A stretch of DNA of 64,000 bases from the NCBI RefSeq assembly GCF_016793485.1, contig NZ_JAEULZ010000030.1:1-64000 (forward strand), given 5' to 3'. The position numbers were made by a program, and so were the translations under genes. Under the pieces are notes generated by a model. That model was given only the letters and a program-made list of their open reading frames with translations. It was not told the origin of the DNA and did not search any database. Positions 20,090 to 28,802 of the stretch are shown here, in pieces; position 1 is the first letter of the stretch, and every line of letters starts with the position of its first letter. Source of the stretch: Mesorhizobium sp. (GTDB lineage: Bacteria; Pseudomonadota; Alphaproteobacteria; Rhizobiales; Rhizobiaceae).

Positions 20090-21073
20090 ATGGCAGGCGT
20101 AGAGCAGATCAAGATCGATGACGGCGAGGCGGGCATGCGTCTCGACCGCTGGTTCAAGGTCCATTATCCCGGATTGGGCTTCGGCCATCTCCAGAAACTT
20201 TTGCGTTCCGGCCAGATCCGTATCGACGGCGGCCGCGCGAAGGCGGATTCTCGCGTCGAGCCCGGCCAGACCGTCCGCGTCCCGCCGCTCCCCGTGGACA
20301 AGGCAGGTGACGGCCCGCTGACCGCGAAGACCATCCGCGGGCAGGACGATGGCGACGTTCTTCGCAAGATGCTCCTGCACGAAGATCCAAAGGTGTTGGT
20401 CTTCAACAAGCCGTCGGGTCTGGCTGTGCAAGGCGGTTCCGGCGTCACGCGCAGCGTGGATTCCATGTTGGAAGCCTGGCGCAACAAGAAGGGCGAGAAG
20501 CCGCGACTGGTCCACCGTCTGGACCGTGATACCTCGGGCGTTCTGGTCGTGGCGCGCACGCGGCTCGCCGCCATGAAACTTGCCGAGGCCTTTCGTGAGC
20601 GCGAGACGAAGAAGACATATTGGGCGCTGGTGAAAGGCGTGCCGCCAAAGCGCGAGGACAAGATTTCGACCTGGCTGATCAAGGAGCAGACGGACGATGG
20701 CGACCGCATGCGCGTCGCCAGGCACGGAGAGAAAGGGGCTGACCACGCCGTTTCCTACTATCGCGTCCTTGAGCAGGCCGGCCAGACGCTGTCCTGGCTG
20801 GAGATGGAGCCCTACACGGGCCGCACTCATCAGTTGCGCGTCCACGCCGCCTATATCGGCTGCCCGATCATAGGTGATCCCAAATATTTCGAGGCCGACA
20901 CCAACTGGGATTTCCCGGGCGGCATCCAGAATAGGCTTCACCTTCACGCCCGTCGCATCATCATCCCGCATCCCGACAAGGGCGTGATCGACGTTACCGC
21001 GCCGATGCCGCCGCACATGCGCCAGAGCTGGAACCTGCTTGGATTCGACGAGGCGAACGGAAGCGACGAATAA
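20090..21073 (+). CDS. RluC/RluD-family pseudouridine synthase
   Basis: The 327-residue protein has an N-terminal S4 RNA-binding domain (RLDRWFKVHYPGLGFGHLQK) and the catalytic motif PRLVHRLDRDTSGVLVVAR with the active-site aspartate, followed by GRTHQLRVHAAYIGCPIIGD. It converts specific uridines of 23S rRNA to pseudouridine. Length and domain order match RluC; the exact target site is not certain. It lies between crcB and the Atp12-type chaperone. Confidence 0.93.
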   Translation: MAGVEQIKIDDGEAGMRLDRWFKVHYPGLGFGHLQKLLRSGQIRIDGGRAKADSRVEPGQTVRVPPLPVDKAGDGPLTAKTIRGQDDGDVLRKMLLHEDPKVLVFNKPSGLAVQGGSGVTRSVDSMLEAWRNKKGEKPRLVHRLDRDTSGVLVVARTRLAAMKLAEAFRERETKKTYWALVKGVPPKREDKISTWLIKEQTDDGDRMRVARHGEKGADHAVSYYRVLEQAGQTLSWLEMEPYTGRTHQLRVHAAYIGCPIIGDPKYFEADTNWDFPGGIQNRLHLHARRIIIPHPDKGVIDVTAPMPPHMRQSWNLLGFDEANGSDE

Positions 21074-21117
21074 CCGTATCCTGCGCCGGTCTTTGGTGAG
21101 GCTTCGGTCGCCACTAT

Positions 21118-21954
21118 ATGTCCGGTGTTGGAACTGAAGACGACCGGGAAACCATGCGCGAAATCCTGAACGACCTCGAAGCCGGAGACTATCTGTCGGA
21201 CCCGGACCCCGTAAGGCGGGCGCAATCGCAGATGCGCACGCCGATGCCGAAGCGTTTCTACAAGGACGTTGCGGTGGAGGCAGGAGAGGGCGGTTACGTC
21301 GTTAAGCTCGACGGCCGGTCGGTCAAGACCCCCGGAAAGGCCGTGCTTGTGCTTCCGACCGAAGCCGCGGCGAAACTCGTCGCCGACGAGTTTGCAGCGC
21401 AGGGTGAAAACCTGGATCTCGCCACGATGGCTGTCTACCGACTGGTCAACACCGCTATCGATGGCGTCGCGGCCGATCCCCAGGCCGTTCTGGAAGACAT
21501 ATTGCGGTTCTCGTCCTCCGACCTGCTTTGTTATCGGGCCGATGGACCCGACACGCTGGTCCGCCGTCAGAATGAAGCCTGGGATCCGGTCATCGACTGG
21601 GCGAGGTCCGCACTCGGCGTGCGGTTCAACCTTGCGGAAGGTATCATCCATGTAGATCAACCCCGCGAGAGCGTGGCCGTTCTGGGTGTCCATCTGAACC
21701 AGCGCGCCGATCCATTGCGACTGGCGGCACTTCACGTGATGACCACGCTGACCGGCTCGGCATTGCTGGCGCTCGCCGTGGACTTCGGTGAACTCGATGC
21801 CGAAGAGGCGTGGAAGGCTGCGCATGTCGACGAGGACTTCCAGGGTGAGCAATGGGGCCAGGATTCCGAGGCCGTCGCGCGCCGGACCAACCGCAGGCGC
21901 GACATGATGGCAGCCGCCGGACTTTTGCAGGCAATCGCGCCGGAACGTGCTTGA
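21118..21954 (+). CDS. Atp12-family F1-ATPase assembly chaperone
   Basis: The 278-residue product contains the Atp12 pattern RFYKDVAVEAGEGGYVVKLD, GRSVKTPGKAVLVLPTEA and WDPVIDWARSALGVRFNL. In mitochondria Atp12 chaperones the F1 alpha subunit; alphaproteobacteria carry homologues. The frame begins at ATG 21118, but ATG 21154 (MREILNDLEAGDYL) is an equally plausible start. Neither has a strong Shine-Dalgarno. Related genomes often place an HAD hydrolase gene between the pseudouridine synthase and this gene; none is present here. Confidence 0.9.
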   Translation: MSGVGTEDDRETMREILNDLEAGDYLSDPDPVRRAQSQMRTPMPKRFYKDVAVEAGEGGYVVKLDGRSVKTPGKAVLVLPTEAAAKLVADEFAAQGENLDLATMAVYRLVNTAIDGVAADPQAVLEDILRFSSSDLLCYRADGPDTLVRRQNEAWDPVIDWARSALGVRFNLAEGIIHVDQPRESVAVLGVHLNQRADPLRLAALHVMTTLTGSALLALAVDFGELDAEEAWKAAHVDEDFQGEQWGQDSEAVARRTNRRRDMMAAAGLLQAIAPERA

Positions 21955-22030
21955 CCTTCCCCTTGCTGGAACCTCTACGCGTTTGATCTGACCCGCTCGG
22001 CGCGGGTCCATCCCGGATGAGGAGTAGACT

Positions 22031-22423
22031 ATGAAAAGCACGAAATTCGCAATTCCGGCGGTGGCGCTGCTGGTTGCCGGCATGTCCGTAGCCTTCGCCG
22101 CTTCGGAGCTTTCGCCCGGCTCAAAGGCCATAGAGGAAGCGAACGCCAACATGCACGCTGCGATGTCGGTAGAGATGACGGGCGACGTCGATGTGGACTT
22201 CGTCAGGTCCATGATCCCGCACCATCAGGGCGCAGTCGAAATGGCCAAGATCGCACTCGAATACGGCAAGGACCCCGAAATCCGAAAACTTGCCCAAGAA
22301 ATTGTCAGGGCGCAGGAAACGGAAATCTCCTTTATGGAAGCCTGGTTGCAGAAGAATGCCCTGCCAAGCAGCGGATCAGGCGGCATGGACGGCATGGAGG
22401 GTATGGATCACGGCGCTCAGTAA
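22031..22423 (+). CDS. DUF305 exported protein
   Basis: The 130-residue protein has a signal peptide (residues 1-23, ending FAAS) and one DUF305 domain with the hallmark DFVRSMIPHHQGAVEMAKIA, followed by QEIVRAQETEISFMEAWL. A Met/Asp/Gly-rich tail (GGMDGMEGMDHG) could bind metal. Family members are often found with copper-handling genes, but no such genes are adjacent. A GAGGAGTAGACT Shine-Dalgarno precedes the ATG and a strong terminator follows. Confidence 0.88.
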   Translation: MKSTKFAIPAVALLVAGMSVAFAASELSPGSKAIEEANANMHAAMSVEMTGDVDVDFVRSMIPHHQGAVEMAKIALEYGKDPEIRKLAQEIVRAQETEISFMEAWLQKNALPSSGSGGMDGMEGMDHGAQ

Positions 22424-22440
22424 GGTCACGTCAGCAAAGC

Positions 22441-22470
22441 AAAACGCCCCGCTTTCGCGGGGCGTTTTTT
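22441..22470. terminator. bidirectional terminator between DUF305 gene and gstI
   Basis: AACGCCCCGC-TTTC-GCGGGGCGTT has a T-run on the right and an A-run on the left. It can therefore end both the plus-strand DUF305 transcript and the minus-strand gstI transcript. Confidence 0.88.
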
Positions 22471-22490
22471 CATTTCGCAAAGGGCTGTCT

Positions 22491-22688
22491 TCAGTTCTTT
22501 TGCGTTACAGCGGTGCCGTCGATCGCATCTTGATGGTACCAACCGGTTTCTGGGGCAATCGTCAGCTTCCTTATCGCGCGTACTTCTGCCGCGAATTTAG
22601 CCTGCGCGCTTAAAATTGATGCAGCTTTCCGGCCGCCGGCTGGAAAGGCAAGAATTGCAGCCGACGGGCGATGGGAATTCGCTTCCAT
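22491..22688 (-). CDS. gstI: GstI-like inhibitor of glutamine synthetase II expression (DUF2735)
   Basis: The 65-residue protein (MEANSHRPSAAILAFPAGGR, then GWYHQDAIDG) fits short DUF2735/GstI proteins of rhizobia in size and in the N-terminal pattern T/S-HRP-A-I-x-x-F-P. In Rhizobium leguminosarum GstI is about 63 residues, is encoded divergently from glnII, and represses glnII translation. Here the gene has AAGGA 7-8 bases before the ATG and is divergent from glnII, the same arrangement. Assignment rests on context, size and family pattern, not on an alignment. Confidence 0.75.
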   Translation of the reverse strand: MEANSHRPSAAILAFPAGGRKAASILSAQAKFAAEVRAIRKLTIAPETGWYHQDAIDGTAVTQKN

Positions 22689-22722
22689 GTCGGAGTCCTT
22701 ATGTCCTGTTTTCTTGCATCAT

Positions 22723-22750
22723 GAGATAGACGGAATCGCTCCGAATGCAA
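22723..22750 (-). promoter_or_regulatory. candidate promoter for gstI
   Basis: Read on the minus strand, TTGCAT (22750-22745) and TATCTC (22728-22723) are 16 bases apart and point to gstI. The palindrome at 22755-22773 lies directly upstream of the -35 box. Prediction only. Confidence 0.4.
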
Positions 22751-22754
22751 GAGT

Positions 22755-22794
22755 CTTAGGCAAAATGCCTAAGAAAAAATCACATATTGCCTAA
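22755..22794. promoter_or_regulatory. CTTAGGCA palindrome with extra half-site in gstI-glnII intergenic region
   Basis: CTTAGGCA-AAA-TGCCTAAG (22755-22773) is a perfect inverted repeat with 8-base arms. A further half-site TTGCCTAA is at 22787-22794. The AT-rich surroundings and position between divergent promoters make this a likely operator. The binding protein is unknown; it does not match the usual NtrC site. Confidence 0.5.
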
Positions 22795-22853
22795 AGTATG
22801 TGCATTCTTGCTTGTTGCCGGACAGCTTGGCAAATCTTGCCGGCATGTCCGAT

Positions 22854-22879
22854 GGTGCGGTGCGATATCCCGCCGCACC
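22854..22879. promoter_or_regulatory. GGTGCGG/CCGCACC inverted repeat upstream of glnII promoter
   Basis: GGTGCGG (22854-22860) and CCGCACC (22873-22879) are perfect inverted arms separated by 12 bases, about 20 bp upstream of the sigma-54 -24 box. GCAC/GTGC cores resemble NtrC enhancer half-sites, but the spacing is unlike the usual one and the distance to the promoter is short. Tentative. Confidence 0.3.
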
Positions 22880-22898
22880 CCGCCGTATCGCGGCGAGG

Positions 22899-22914
22899 TG
22901 GCACGCCCCTTGCT
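22899..22914 (+). promoter_or_regulatory. sigma-54 promoter of glnII
   Basis: TGGCACG-CCCC-TTGCT matches the -24/-12 consensus TGGCAYG-N4-TTGCW at every defined position. The GG is at 22900-22901 and the GC at 22912-22913, placing the start of transcription near 22925 and leaving a leader of about 70 bases before glnII. This indicates RpoN/NtrC control under nitrogen limitation, as known for rhizobial glnII. Confidence 0.88.
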
Positions 22915-22997
22915 TAACGTTGTGTGACTGCGGCCGTTCCAAGGCCGGAGACGCCCGCAAGGGCACTGGTTGCACTCATCACTAACGTGAGGACAGA

Positions 22998-24038
22998 ATG
23001 ACGAAATATAAACTCGAGTATATTTGGCTCGACGGCTACACGCCGGTGCCGAACCTGCGCGGCAAGACACAGATCAAGGAATTCGACACGTTCCCGTCGC
23101 TGGCCGAATTGCCGCTGTGGGGCTTCGACGGTTCCTCGACCATGCAGGCCGAAGGCCATTCGTCTGACTGCGTGCTGAAGCCGGTTGCCGTTTACCCCGA
23201 CCCGGCCCGCAAGAACGGCGCGCTTGTTATGTGTGAAGTCATGATGCCCGATGGCGTCACGCCGCACGCGACCAACTCGCGCGCCACCATCCTGGACGAT
23301 CCGGGCGCTTGGTTCGGCTTCGAGCAGGAATACTTCTTCTACAAGGACGGCCGTCCGCTCGGCTTCCCGGAGCATGGTTATCCGGCGCCGCAGGGCCCGT
23401 ACTACACCGGCGTCGGCTTCAAGAACGTCGGCGACGTCGCGCGCCAGATCGTCGAGGAGCATCTCGAACTCTGCCTCGAGGCCGGCATCAACCACGAGGG
23501 CATCAACGCGGAAGTCGCGAAGGGCCAGTGGGAATTCCAGATCTTCGGCAAAGGATCCAAGCGCGCTGCCGATGAGGTGTGGATCGCCCGTTATCTGCTG
23601 CTCCGCCTGACGGAAAAGTACGGCGTCGACATCGAGTTCCACTGCAAGCCGCTCGGCGATACCGACTGGAACGGCTCGGGCATGCACTGCAACTTCTCGA
23701 CCGAATACATGCGCACCATCGGCGGCAAGGAGTATTTCGAAGCCCTGATGGCAGCCTTCGACAAGAACCTGATGGACCACATCGCAGTCTACGGCCCGGA
23801 CAACGACAAGCGTCTGACCGGCAAGCACGAGACGGCTCCGTGGAACAAGTTCAGCTACGGCATCGCAGACCGTGGCGCGTCGATCCGCGTCCCGCACTCG
23901 TTCATCAAGAACGATTACAAGGGCTACCTCGAGGATCGTCGTCCGAACTCGCAGGGCGACCCCTACGCGATCGCTTCTCAGGTGCTGAAGACCATCTCGG
24001 AAGTCCCGACCGGCGCTTCCAAGAAGGCTGCCGCCTGA
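22998..24038 (+). CDS. glnII: glutamine synthetase II (GSII, eukaryote-like)
   Basis: The 346-residue enzyme joins ammonia to glutamate using ATP. It is the short type: MTKYKLEYIWLDGYTPVPNL, LPLWGFDGSSTMQAEGHSSD, then GFEQEYFFYKDGRPLGFPEH and NGSGMHCNFSTEYMR. The GSI adenylylation tyrosine motif is absent, as expected for an octameric GSII. It is preceded by a sigma-54 promoter and divergent from gstI. Together with glnB-glnA 3 kb away it makes this a nitrogen-assimilation locus. Start ATG follows GTGAGGACAGA. Confidence 0.97.
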   Translation: MTKYKLEYIWLDGYTPVPNLRGKTQIKEFDTFPSLAELPLWGFDGSSTMQAEGHSSDCVLKPVAVYPDPARKNGALVMCEVMMPDGVTPHATNSRATILDDPGAWFGFEQEYFFYKDGRPLGFPEHGYPAPQGPYYTGVGFKNVGDVARQIVEEHLELCLEAGINHEGINAEVAKGQWEFQIFGKGSKRAADEVWIARYLLLRLTEKYGVDIEFHCKPLGDTDWNGSGMHCNFSTEYMRTIGGKEYFEALMAAFDKNLMDHIAVYGPDNDKRLTGKHETAPWNKFSYGIADRGASIRVPHSFIKNDYKGYLEDRRPNSQGDPYAIASQVLKTISEVPTGASKKAAA

Positions 24039-24056
24039 GCCTCCCAGCGTTGAAAC

Positions 24057-24087
24057 CAAAAAGCCCCGGTTTGCGCCGGGGCTTTTT
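24057..24087. terminator. bidirectional terminator after glnII
   Basis: AAAAAGCCCCGG-TTTGCG-CCGGGGCTTTTTT has an A-run on one side and a T-run on the other. It can serve glnII on the plus strand and the converging small membrane-protein gene on the minus strand. Confidence 0.88.
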
Positions 24088-24102
24088 TGTTGCCGCGGAA
24101 AG

Positions 24103-24396
24103 TTACTTGTTGGCGGATGCCAGCGCGCGCATCAGCACGGTCCGTGCTGCCAGAATGATGGCAATGATCACGACATTGACGGCCAGGCCGGTGAGGATAG
24201 CCATGGTCAACGTGACCCCCTCGGGCGCTTGCATCGTGACTGGAATCAGCACGGCGACAAAGACGGCGCCGAGAGCAAGCGGAACGGCGAGCCCGACATT
24301 GGCGGCGGTGTTGTAGGCGGTCACCACCAGCGCGACCAGCAAGCCGATCCTGAACAGGTCCGTGATCTGGGACATGACAAGCTCTGTCAGCGGCAT
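24103..24396 (-). CDS. small membrane protein of unknown function
   Basis: The 97-residue product has about three hydrophobic stretches (LFRIGLLVALVVTAYNTA, LAVPLALGAVFVAVLIPVTM, and a C-terminal LAVNVVIIAIILAARTVLM). A GGAGGAGG Shine-Dalgarno lies about 7 bases before the ATG, so it is probably translated. I recognise no family. It converges on glnII through a shared terminator and is divergent from the MHS transporter, so it may belong functionally to that side. Confidence 0.7.
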   Translation of the reverse strand: MPLTELVMSQITDLFRIGLLVALVVTAYNTAANVGLAVPLALGAVFVAVLIPVTMQAPEGVTLTMAILTGLAVNVVIIAIILAARTVLMRALASANK

Positions 24397-24599
24397 CGTT
24401 TAGCTCCTCCTCCGTTGCCCAAGAAACAGATCGCATCAGGCACGGCCAGTAAAAATCGCCTTATTAGACGAAAGTCATAATCCCAAAGCATCGGTGTCCG
24501 GCCTGGGGCTTTTCTGCCATTTCTGATCCAGCGTGGCTGCTGCGAGTCCGTGCTCGTGGGCTTGTGGCTGGTTACGCGGAAGGGATAAGGGAGGACAAA

Positions 24600-26300
24600 A
24601 TGACAGTTGCATCCGCAGCCGGCGGACGTTCCCGCGGCATGACGCGAGAGGAGAAGAAGGTCATCTTCGCCTCGTCGCTCGGTACCGTCTTCGAATGGTA
24701 CGATTTCTACCTGTACGGCTCATTGGCAGCCTTTATCGGCGCTGCATTCTTCAGCGAGTACCCGGAAGCGACGCGCAACATCTTCGCGCTTCTCGCCTTC
24801 GCCGCAGGCTTCCTCGTTCGCCCGTTCGGCGCGCTCGTCTTCGGCCGTCTCGGTGACATCGTCGGCCGCAAATACACCTTCCTCGTGACCATCGTCATCA
24901 TGGGCGCATCGACCTTCCTCGTCGGCCTGCTGCCCGGTTCGGCGACGATCGGCATCCTCGCTCCCATCATCCTGATTGTCCTGCGTATGCTCCAGGGCCT
25001 CGCGCTCGGCGGCGAGTATGGCGGTGCCGCGACTTATGTCGCCGAGCATGCGCCGGACGACCGTCGCGGCTACTACACTTCCTGGATTCAGACCACCGCG
25101 ACCCTCGGCCTCTTCATGTCGCTGCTGGTCATTCTTGCGATCCAGACGTTGATGGGGCCAGATGCCTTCAAGGCATGGGGTTGGCGCCTTCCGTTCCTGC
25201 TGTCGATCTTCCTGCTCGGCATCTCGGTCTGGATTCGTCTGACCCTGAACGAGTCTCCGACCTTCCAGCGCATGAAGGAAGAGGGCAAGGGTTCGAAGGC
25301 TCCGCTGTCGGAAGCGTTCGGCCAGTGGAAGAACGCCAAGATCGCACTTCTGGCACTGCTCGGTCTGACCGCCGGCCAGGCTGTCGTGTGGTACTCCGGC
25401 CAGTTCTACGCCCTGTTCTTCCTGCAGAACGTGCTGAAGGTCGATGCGGTGTCGGTCAACATCATGATTGCGATCGCGCTGGCTCTCGGCACGCCGTTCT
25501 TTGTTCTGTTCGGCTGGCTGTCCGACAAGATCGGGCGCAAGGTCATCATCATGGCTGGCCTCGCGCTTGCCATCGTGACTTACTTCCCGCTGTTCAAGGC
25601 ACTGACCTGGGCTGCCAATCCGGCGCTCGCGACAGCGCAGCAGAACGTTCGTGCCACGGTTACGGCTGCGCCCGGGGACTGCCGGTTCCAGTTCAACCCG
25701 ACCGGCACGGCAAAGTTCACGACGTCGTGCGACATTGCCACGGCGTTCCTGACCAGAAACTCCGTGCCTTATGACGTCGTGGCGACAGCAGCGCCCGGCA
25801 CGGCGGCGACCGTTGCGATCGGCAGCACCACGATCGAGTCCTACGACTCGATTGCGGCCGGCGCCGACGCAGCCGCAAAGGGCACCGAGTTCAACAATGC
25901 GGTGTTCGCGGCCTTGCAGGAAGCAGGCTATCCGCTGAAGCAGAACGACGCGGGAGCCTACGCCATGGTCGCCGATCCGGCGGCCGTCAACTGGACGATG
26001 GTCGTCGGTATCCTTTTCATCCTCGTGCTGTACGTCACGATGGTGTACGGGCCGATCGCCGCAATCCTGGTCGAGATGTTCCCGACCCGCATCCGCTACA
26101 CCGGCATGTCGCTGCCATACCATATCGGCAACGGCTGGTTCGGCGGCCTGCTCCCGGCGACCGTGTTCGCCATGAGCGCGGCCCGCGGCGACATCTACTT
26201 CGGGCTCTGGTACCCGATCGCCATCGCCGCGATGTCGCTGGTGATCGGCACGATCTTCGTCAAGGACACGTTGGGCACCGACCTCAACGCCAAGGACTAG
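24600..26300 (+). CDS. MFS transporter, metabolite:H+ symporter (MHS) family
   Basis: The 566-residue inner-membrane protein has MHS hallmarks near the start: SSLGTVFEWYDFYLYGSLAA, RPFGALVFGRLGDIVGRKYT and LQGLALGGEYGGAATYVAEH. Twelve membrane segments are split by an extra soluble insert of about 115 residues (roughly 355-470), which holds two cysteines (DCRFQ, TSCDI). Relatives carry organic acids, betaine or alpha-ketoglutarate; the substrate is unknown. The ATG at 24600 follows GGGAGGACAAA. Length is about 120 residues above typical MHS proteins because of the insert. Confidence 0.9.
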   Translation: MTVASAAGGRSRGMTREEKKVIFASSLGTVFEWYDFYLYGSLAAFIGAAFFSEYPEATRNIFALLAFAAGFLVRPFGALVFGRLGDIVGRKYTFLVTIVIMGASTFLVGLLPGSATIGILAPIILIVLRMLQGLALGGEYGGAATYVAEHAPDDRRGYYTSWIQTTATLGLFMSLLVILAIQTLMGPDAFKAWGWRLPFLLSIFLLGISVWIRLTLNESPTFQRMKEEGKGSKAPLSEAFGQWKNAKIALLALLGLTAGQAVVWYSGQFYALFFLQNVLKVDAVSVNIMIAIALALGTPFFVLFGWLSDKIGRKVIIMAGLALAIVTYFPLFKALTWAANPALATAQQNVRATVTAAPGDCRFQFNPTGTAKFTTSCDIATAFLTRNSVPYDVVATAAPGTAATVAIGSTTIESYDSIAAGADAAAKGTEFNNAVFAALQEAGYPLKQNDAGAYAMVADPAAVNWTMVVGILFILVLYVTMVYGPIAAILVEMFPTRIRYTGMSLPYHIGNGWFGGLLPATVFAMSAARGDIYFGLWYPIAIAAMSLVIGTIFVKDTLGTDLNAKD

Positions 26301-26316
26301 GATTGGCAGCACTCGG

Positions 26317-26345
26317 AAGGGCCCGGCGTTCGCGCTGGGCCCTTT
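26317..26345 (+). terminator. terminator after MHS transporter gene
   Basis: AAGGGCCCGGCG-TTCG-CGCTGGGCCCTTT, with one G-U pair, followed by CTT, forms a strong stem 17 bp after the stop. It resembles an intrinsic terminator with a short T-run. Confidence 0.75.
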
Positions 26346-26376
26346 CTTGTATCGAGTGCCGACTGGGCATGGGCAT

Positions 26377-26829
26377 TCATGGCCAAGCAAAATCGGGGCC
26401 CGTCCGGAAGAACGATGCGTTGTTCGTGAAGATGCTTGATGGAGCCAACCGGATCATCCGGTTTGTGGGATCGTCTATCTGCGCGATGTTCTCGATGAAC
26501 CAGCGGTTCCACAACTCCTCCTGGCCAAGGTATTTTCGGAGCAGGCGACGGAAGCGTGCCGACGAGGGAGGTTCGACGGATGCCTCACCTCGAAGGCCGC
26601 AATGCAGGAGAATTCCGGCTTCGTTGTCAAAATCGACGATCTCGACGGCACATCGCGGATCACGTTGCAGGCGACCGACTGCGCCGCCTCCCTCCTCGCC
26701 AAGCATCCAGAGGACATCGTCCTCCCAGATGAACCACACTGGCGAATTGCGCGGACCATCCTTATGCAACGTGGCGAGATTTGCCATCAAAGGGCGGTAG
26801 AGCAAGGCTTCAGGGTCGAAAGGCTGCAC
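26377..26829 (-). CDS. pyridoxamine 5'-phosphate oxidase-like FMN split-barrel protein
   Basis: The 150-residue protein fits small flavin-binding split-barrel proteins: LMANLATLHKDGPRNSPVWF, then LWMLGEEGGGAVGRLQRDPR and CAVEIVDFDNEAGILLHCGL. Members bind FMN, F420 or heme and the exact activity cannot be read from sequence. The start is GTG at 26829; an in-frame ATG at 26787 would cut into the first strand. It is on the same strand as glnA-glnB, about 100 bp downstream of glnA, with a hairpin between, so it is probably a separate unit. Confidence 0.78.
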   Translation of the reverse strand: MQPFDPEALLYRPLMANLATLHKDGPRNSPVWFIWEDDVLWMLGEEGGGAVGRLQRDPRCAVEIVDFDNEAGILLHCGLRGEASVEPPSSARFRRLLRKYLGQEELWNRWFIENIAQIDDPTNRMIRLAPSSIFTNNASFFRTGPDFAWP

Positions 26830-26878
26830 TCGTTGAGTCCCCGTTGAGAGGAAATGCCACCGAGTGAGAGTATCACAG

Positions 26879-26910
26879 CACTGGACCCCGTGGATTAAGA
26901 GGGTCCAGTG
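26879..26910. terminator. hairpin between glnA and the split-barrel gene
   Basis: CACTGGACCC (26879-26888) and GGGTCCAGTG (26901-26910) form a perfect 10-bp stem just beyond the glnA stop. On the minus strand there is no T-run; on the plus strand TTTCT follows. It probably acts as a barrier or end-stabilising hairpin for the glnBA transcript. Confidence 0.5.
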
Positions 26911-26926
26911 TTTCTGCGGTCGGGCC

Positions 26927-28336
26927 TTAAACCGAATAGTACATGTCGAATTCGACCGGGTGAGGCGTCATCTCGAAGCGCATCACTTCGGCCATCTTGA
27001 GCTCGATATAGGCATCGATCTGGTCGTCGTCGAAGACGCCGCCCGCCTTGAGGAACCCGCGATCCTTGTCGAGGTTCTGGAGGGCTTCCCGCAGCGAGCC
27101 TGACACGGTCGGGATCTTTTTCAGTTCCTTCGGCGGCAGGTCGTAGAGATCCTTGTCCATGGGCTGGCCGGGGTGGATCTTGTTCTTGATGCCGTCAAGA
27201 CCGGCCATCAGCAGGGCCGCGAATCCGAGATAAGGGTTCGCGCCGGGATCGGGGAAGCGGACCTCGACGCGCTTCGACTTCGGCGAAGAACCGAAAGGAA
27301 TGCGGCAGGAAGCCGAGCGGTTGCGTGCCGAATAGGCGAGCAGCACCGGCGCCTCGTATCCCGGCACCAGACGCTTGTAGGAGTTGGTCAGCGGGTTGGT
27401 GAAGGCGTTGATCGCCTTGGCGTGCTTGATGACGCCGCCGATGAAGTACAGGCAGTTTTCCGACAGACCGGCATATTCGTTGCCGGCGAAAGTCGGCTTG
27501 CCGCCCTTCCAGATCGACATGTGGACGTGCATGCCCGAGCCGTTGTCGCCGAAGATTGGCTTCGGCATGAAGGTTGCGGTCTTGCCGTAGGCATTGGCGA
27601 CCTGATGCACGACGTACTTGTAGATCAGCATCTTGTCGGCGTTGCGAACGAGGGTGTCGAACTTGATGCCGAGCTCGTGCTGGGCGGCCGCTACCTCGTG
27701 GTGGTGCTTTTCGACGCGCACGCCCATCTCGGACAGCACCGTCAGCATCTCGGAGCGCATGTCCTGTGCCGAATCGATCGGCGGGACGGGGAAGTATCCA
27801 CCCTTGACGCGCGGGCGGTGACCGAGGTTGCCCGTCTCGTAGTCGGTATCGTCGTTGGACGGCAGTTCGGTGGAGTCGAGCATGAAGCCGGTGTTGTATG
27901 GGTCGGCCTTGTACTTCACGTCGTCGAAGACGAAGAACTCGGCCTCGGGGCCGACATAGATCGTGTCGCCGACGCCTTCGGACTTCATGTAGGCCTCGGC
28001 CTTCTTCGCCGTGCCGCGCGGGTCGCGGTTGTAGGCCTCGCCCGAAACCGGGTCGAGAATGTCGCACAGGATAACCATGGTGGACTGCGCGAAGAACGGG
28101 TCCATATGGACCGTGTCGGTGTCCGGCATCAGCACCATGTCGGACTCGTTGATGGCCTTCCATCCGGCGATTGAGGAACCGTCGAACATCACGCCGTCGG
28201 CGAACATGTCCTCTTCGACCTCGACAACGTCCATGGTCACATGCTGGAGCTTGCCCTTGGGGTCGGTGAACCGCAGATCAACGAACTTTACGTCGTTGTC
28301 CTTGATCTGCTTCATGATGTCCTTGGCTGTGGTCAT
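26927..28336 (-). CDS. glnA: glutamine synthetase I
   Basis: The 469-residue dodecameric enzyme has GSI motifs [39 protein letters not shown] and the adenylylation-site region [15 protein letters not shown], whose tyrosine is modified by GlnE in relatives. It makes glutamine from glutamate, ammonia and ATP. It lies 52 bp downstream of glnB on the same strand, the standard glnBA operon. The C-terminus ends VEFDMYYSV as in other GSI. Confidence 0.98.
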   Translation of the reverse strand: MTTAKDIMKQIKDNDVKFVDLRFTDPKGKLQHVTMDVVEVEEDMFADGVMFDGSSIAGWKAINESDMVLMPDTDTVHMDPFFAQSTMVILCDILDPVSGEAYNRDPRGTAKKAEAYMKSEGVGDTIYVGPEAEFFVFDDVKYKADPYNTGFMLDSTELPSNDDTDYETGNLGHRPRVKGGYFPVPPIDSAQDMRSEMLTVLSEMGVRVEKHHHEVAAAQHELGIKFDTLVRNADKMLIYKYVVHQVANAYGKTATFMPKPIFGDNGSGMHVHMSIWKGGKPTFAGNEYAGLSENCLYFIGGVIKHAKAINAFTNPLTNSYKRLVPGYEAPVLLAYSARNRSASCRIPFGSSPKSKRVEVRFPDPGANPYLGFAALLMAGLDGIKNKIHPGQPMDKDLYDLPPKELKKIPTVSGSLREALQNLDKDRGFLKAGGVFDDDQIDAYIELKMAEVMRFEMTPHPVEFDMYYSV

Positions 28337-28388
28337 ATCCCTATCCCTAGATGATTTTGTGGATTCGAGCGTTTGAATATCGCTTCGT

Positions 28389-28784
<396 letters not shown>

Positions 28785-28786
28785 CT

Positions 28787-28802
28787 AGCACGAAGTATGC
28801 CA
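28787..28802 (-). promoter_or_regulatory. sigma-54-like promoter of glnB
   Basis: On the minus strand TGGCATACTTCGTGCT matches TGGCAYG-N4-TTGCW at all but two positions (A for G, G for T). It would start transcription near 28776, about 50 bases before glnB. Rhizobial glnB is known to have an NtrC-dependent promoter, which supports the reading. Confidence 0.6.
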
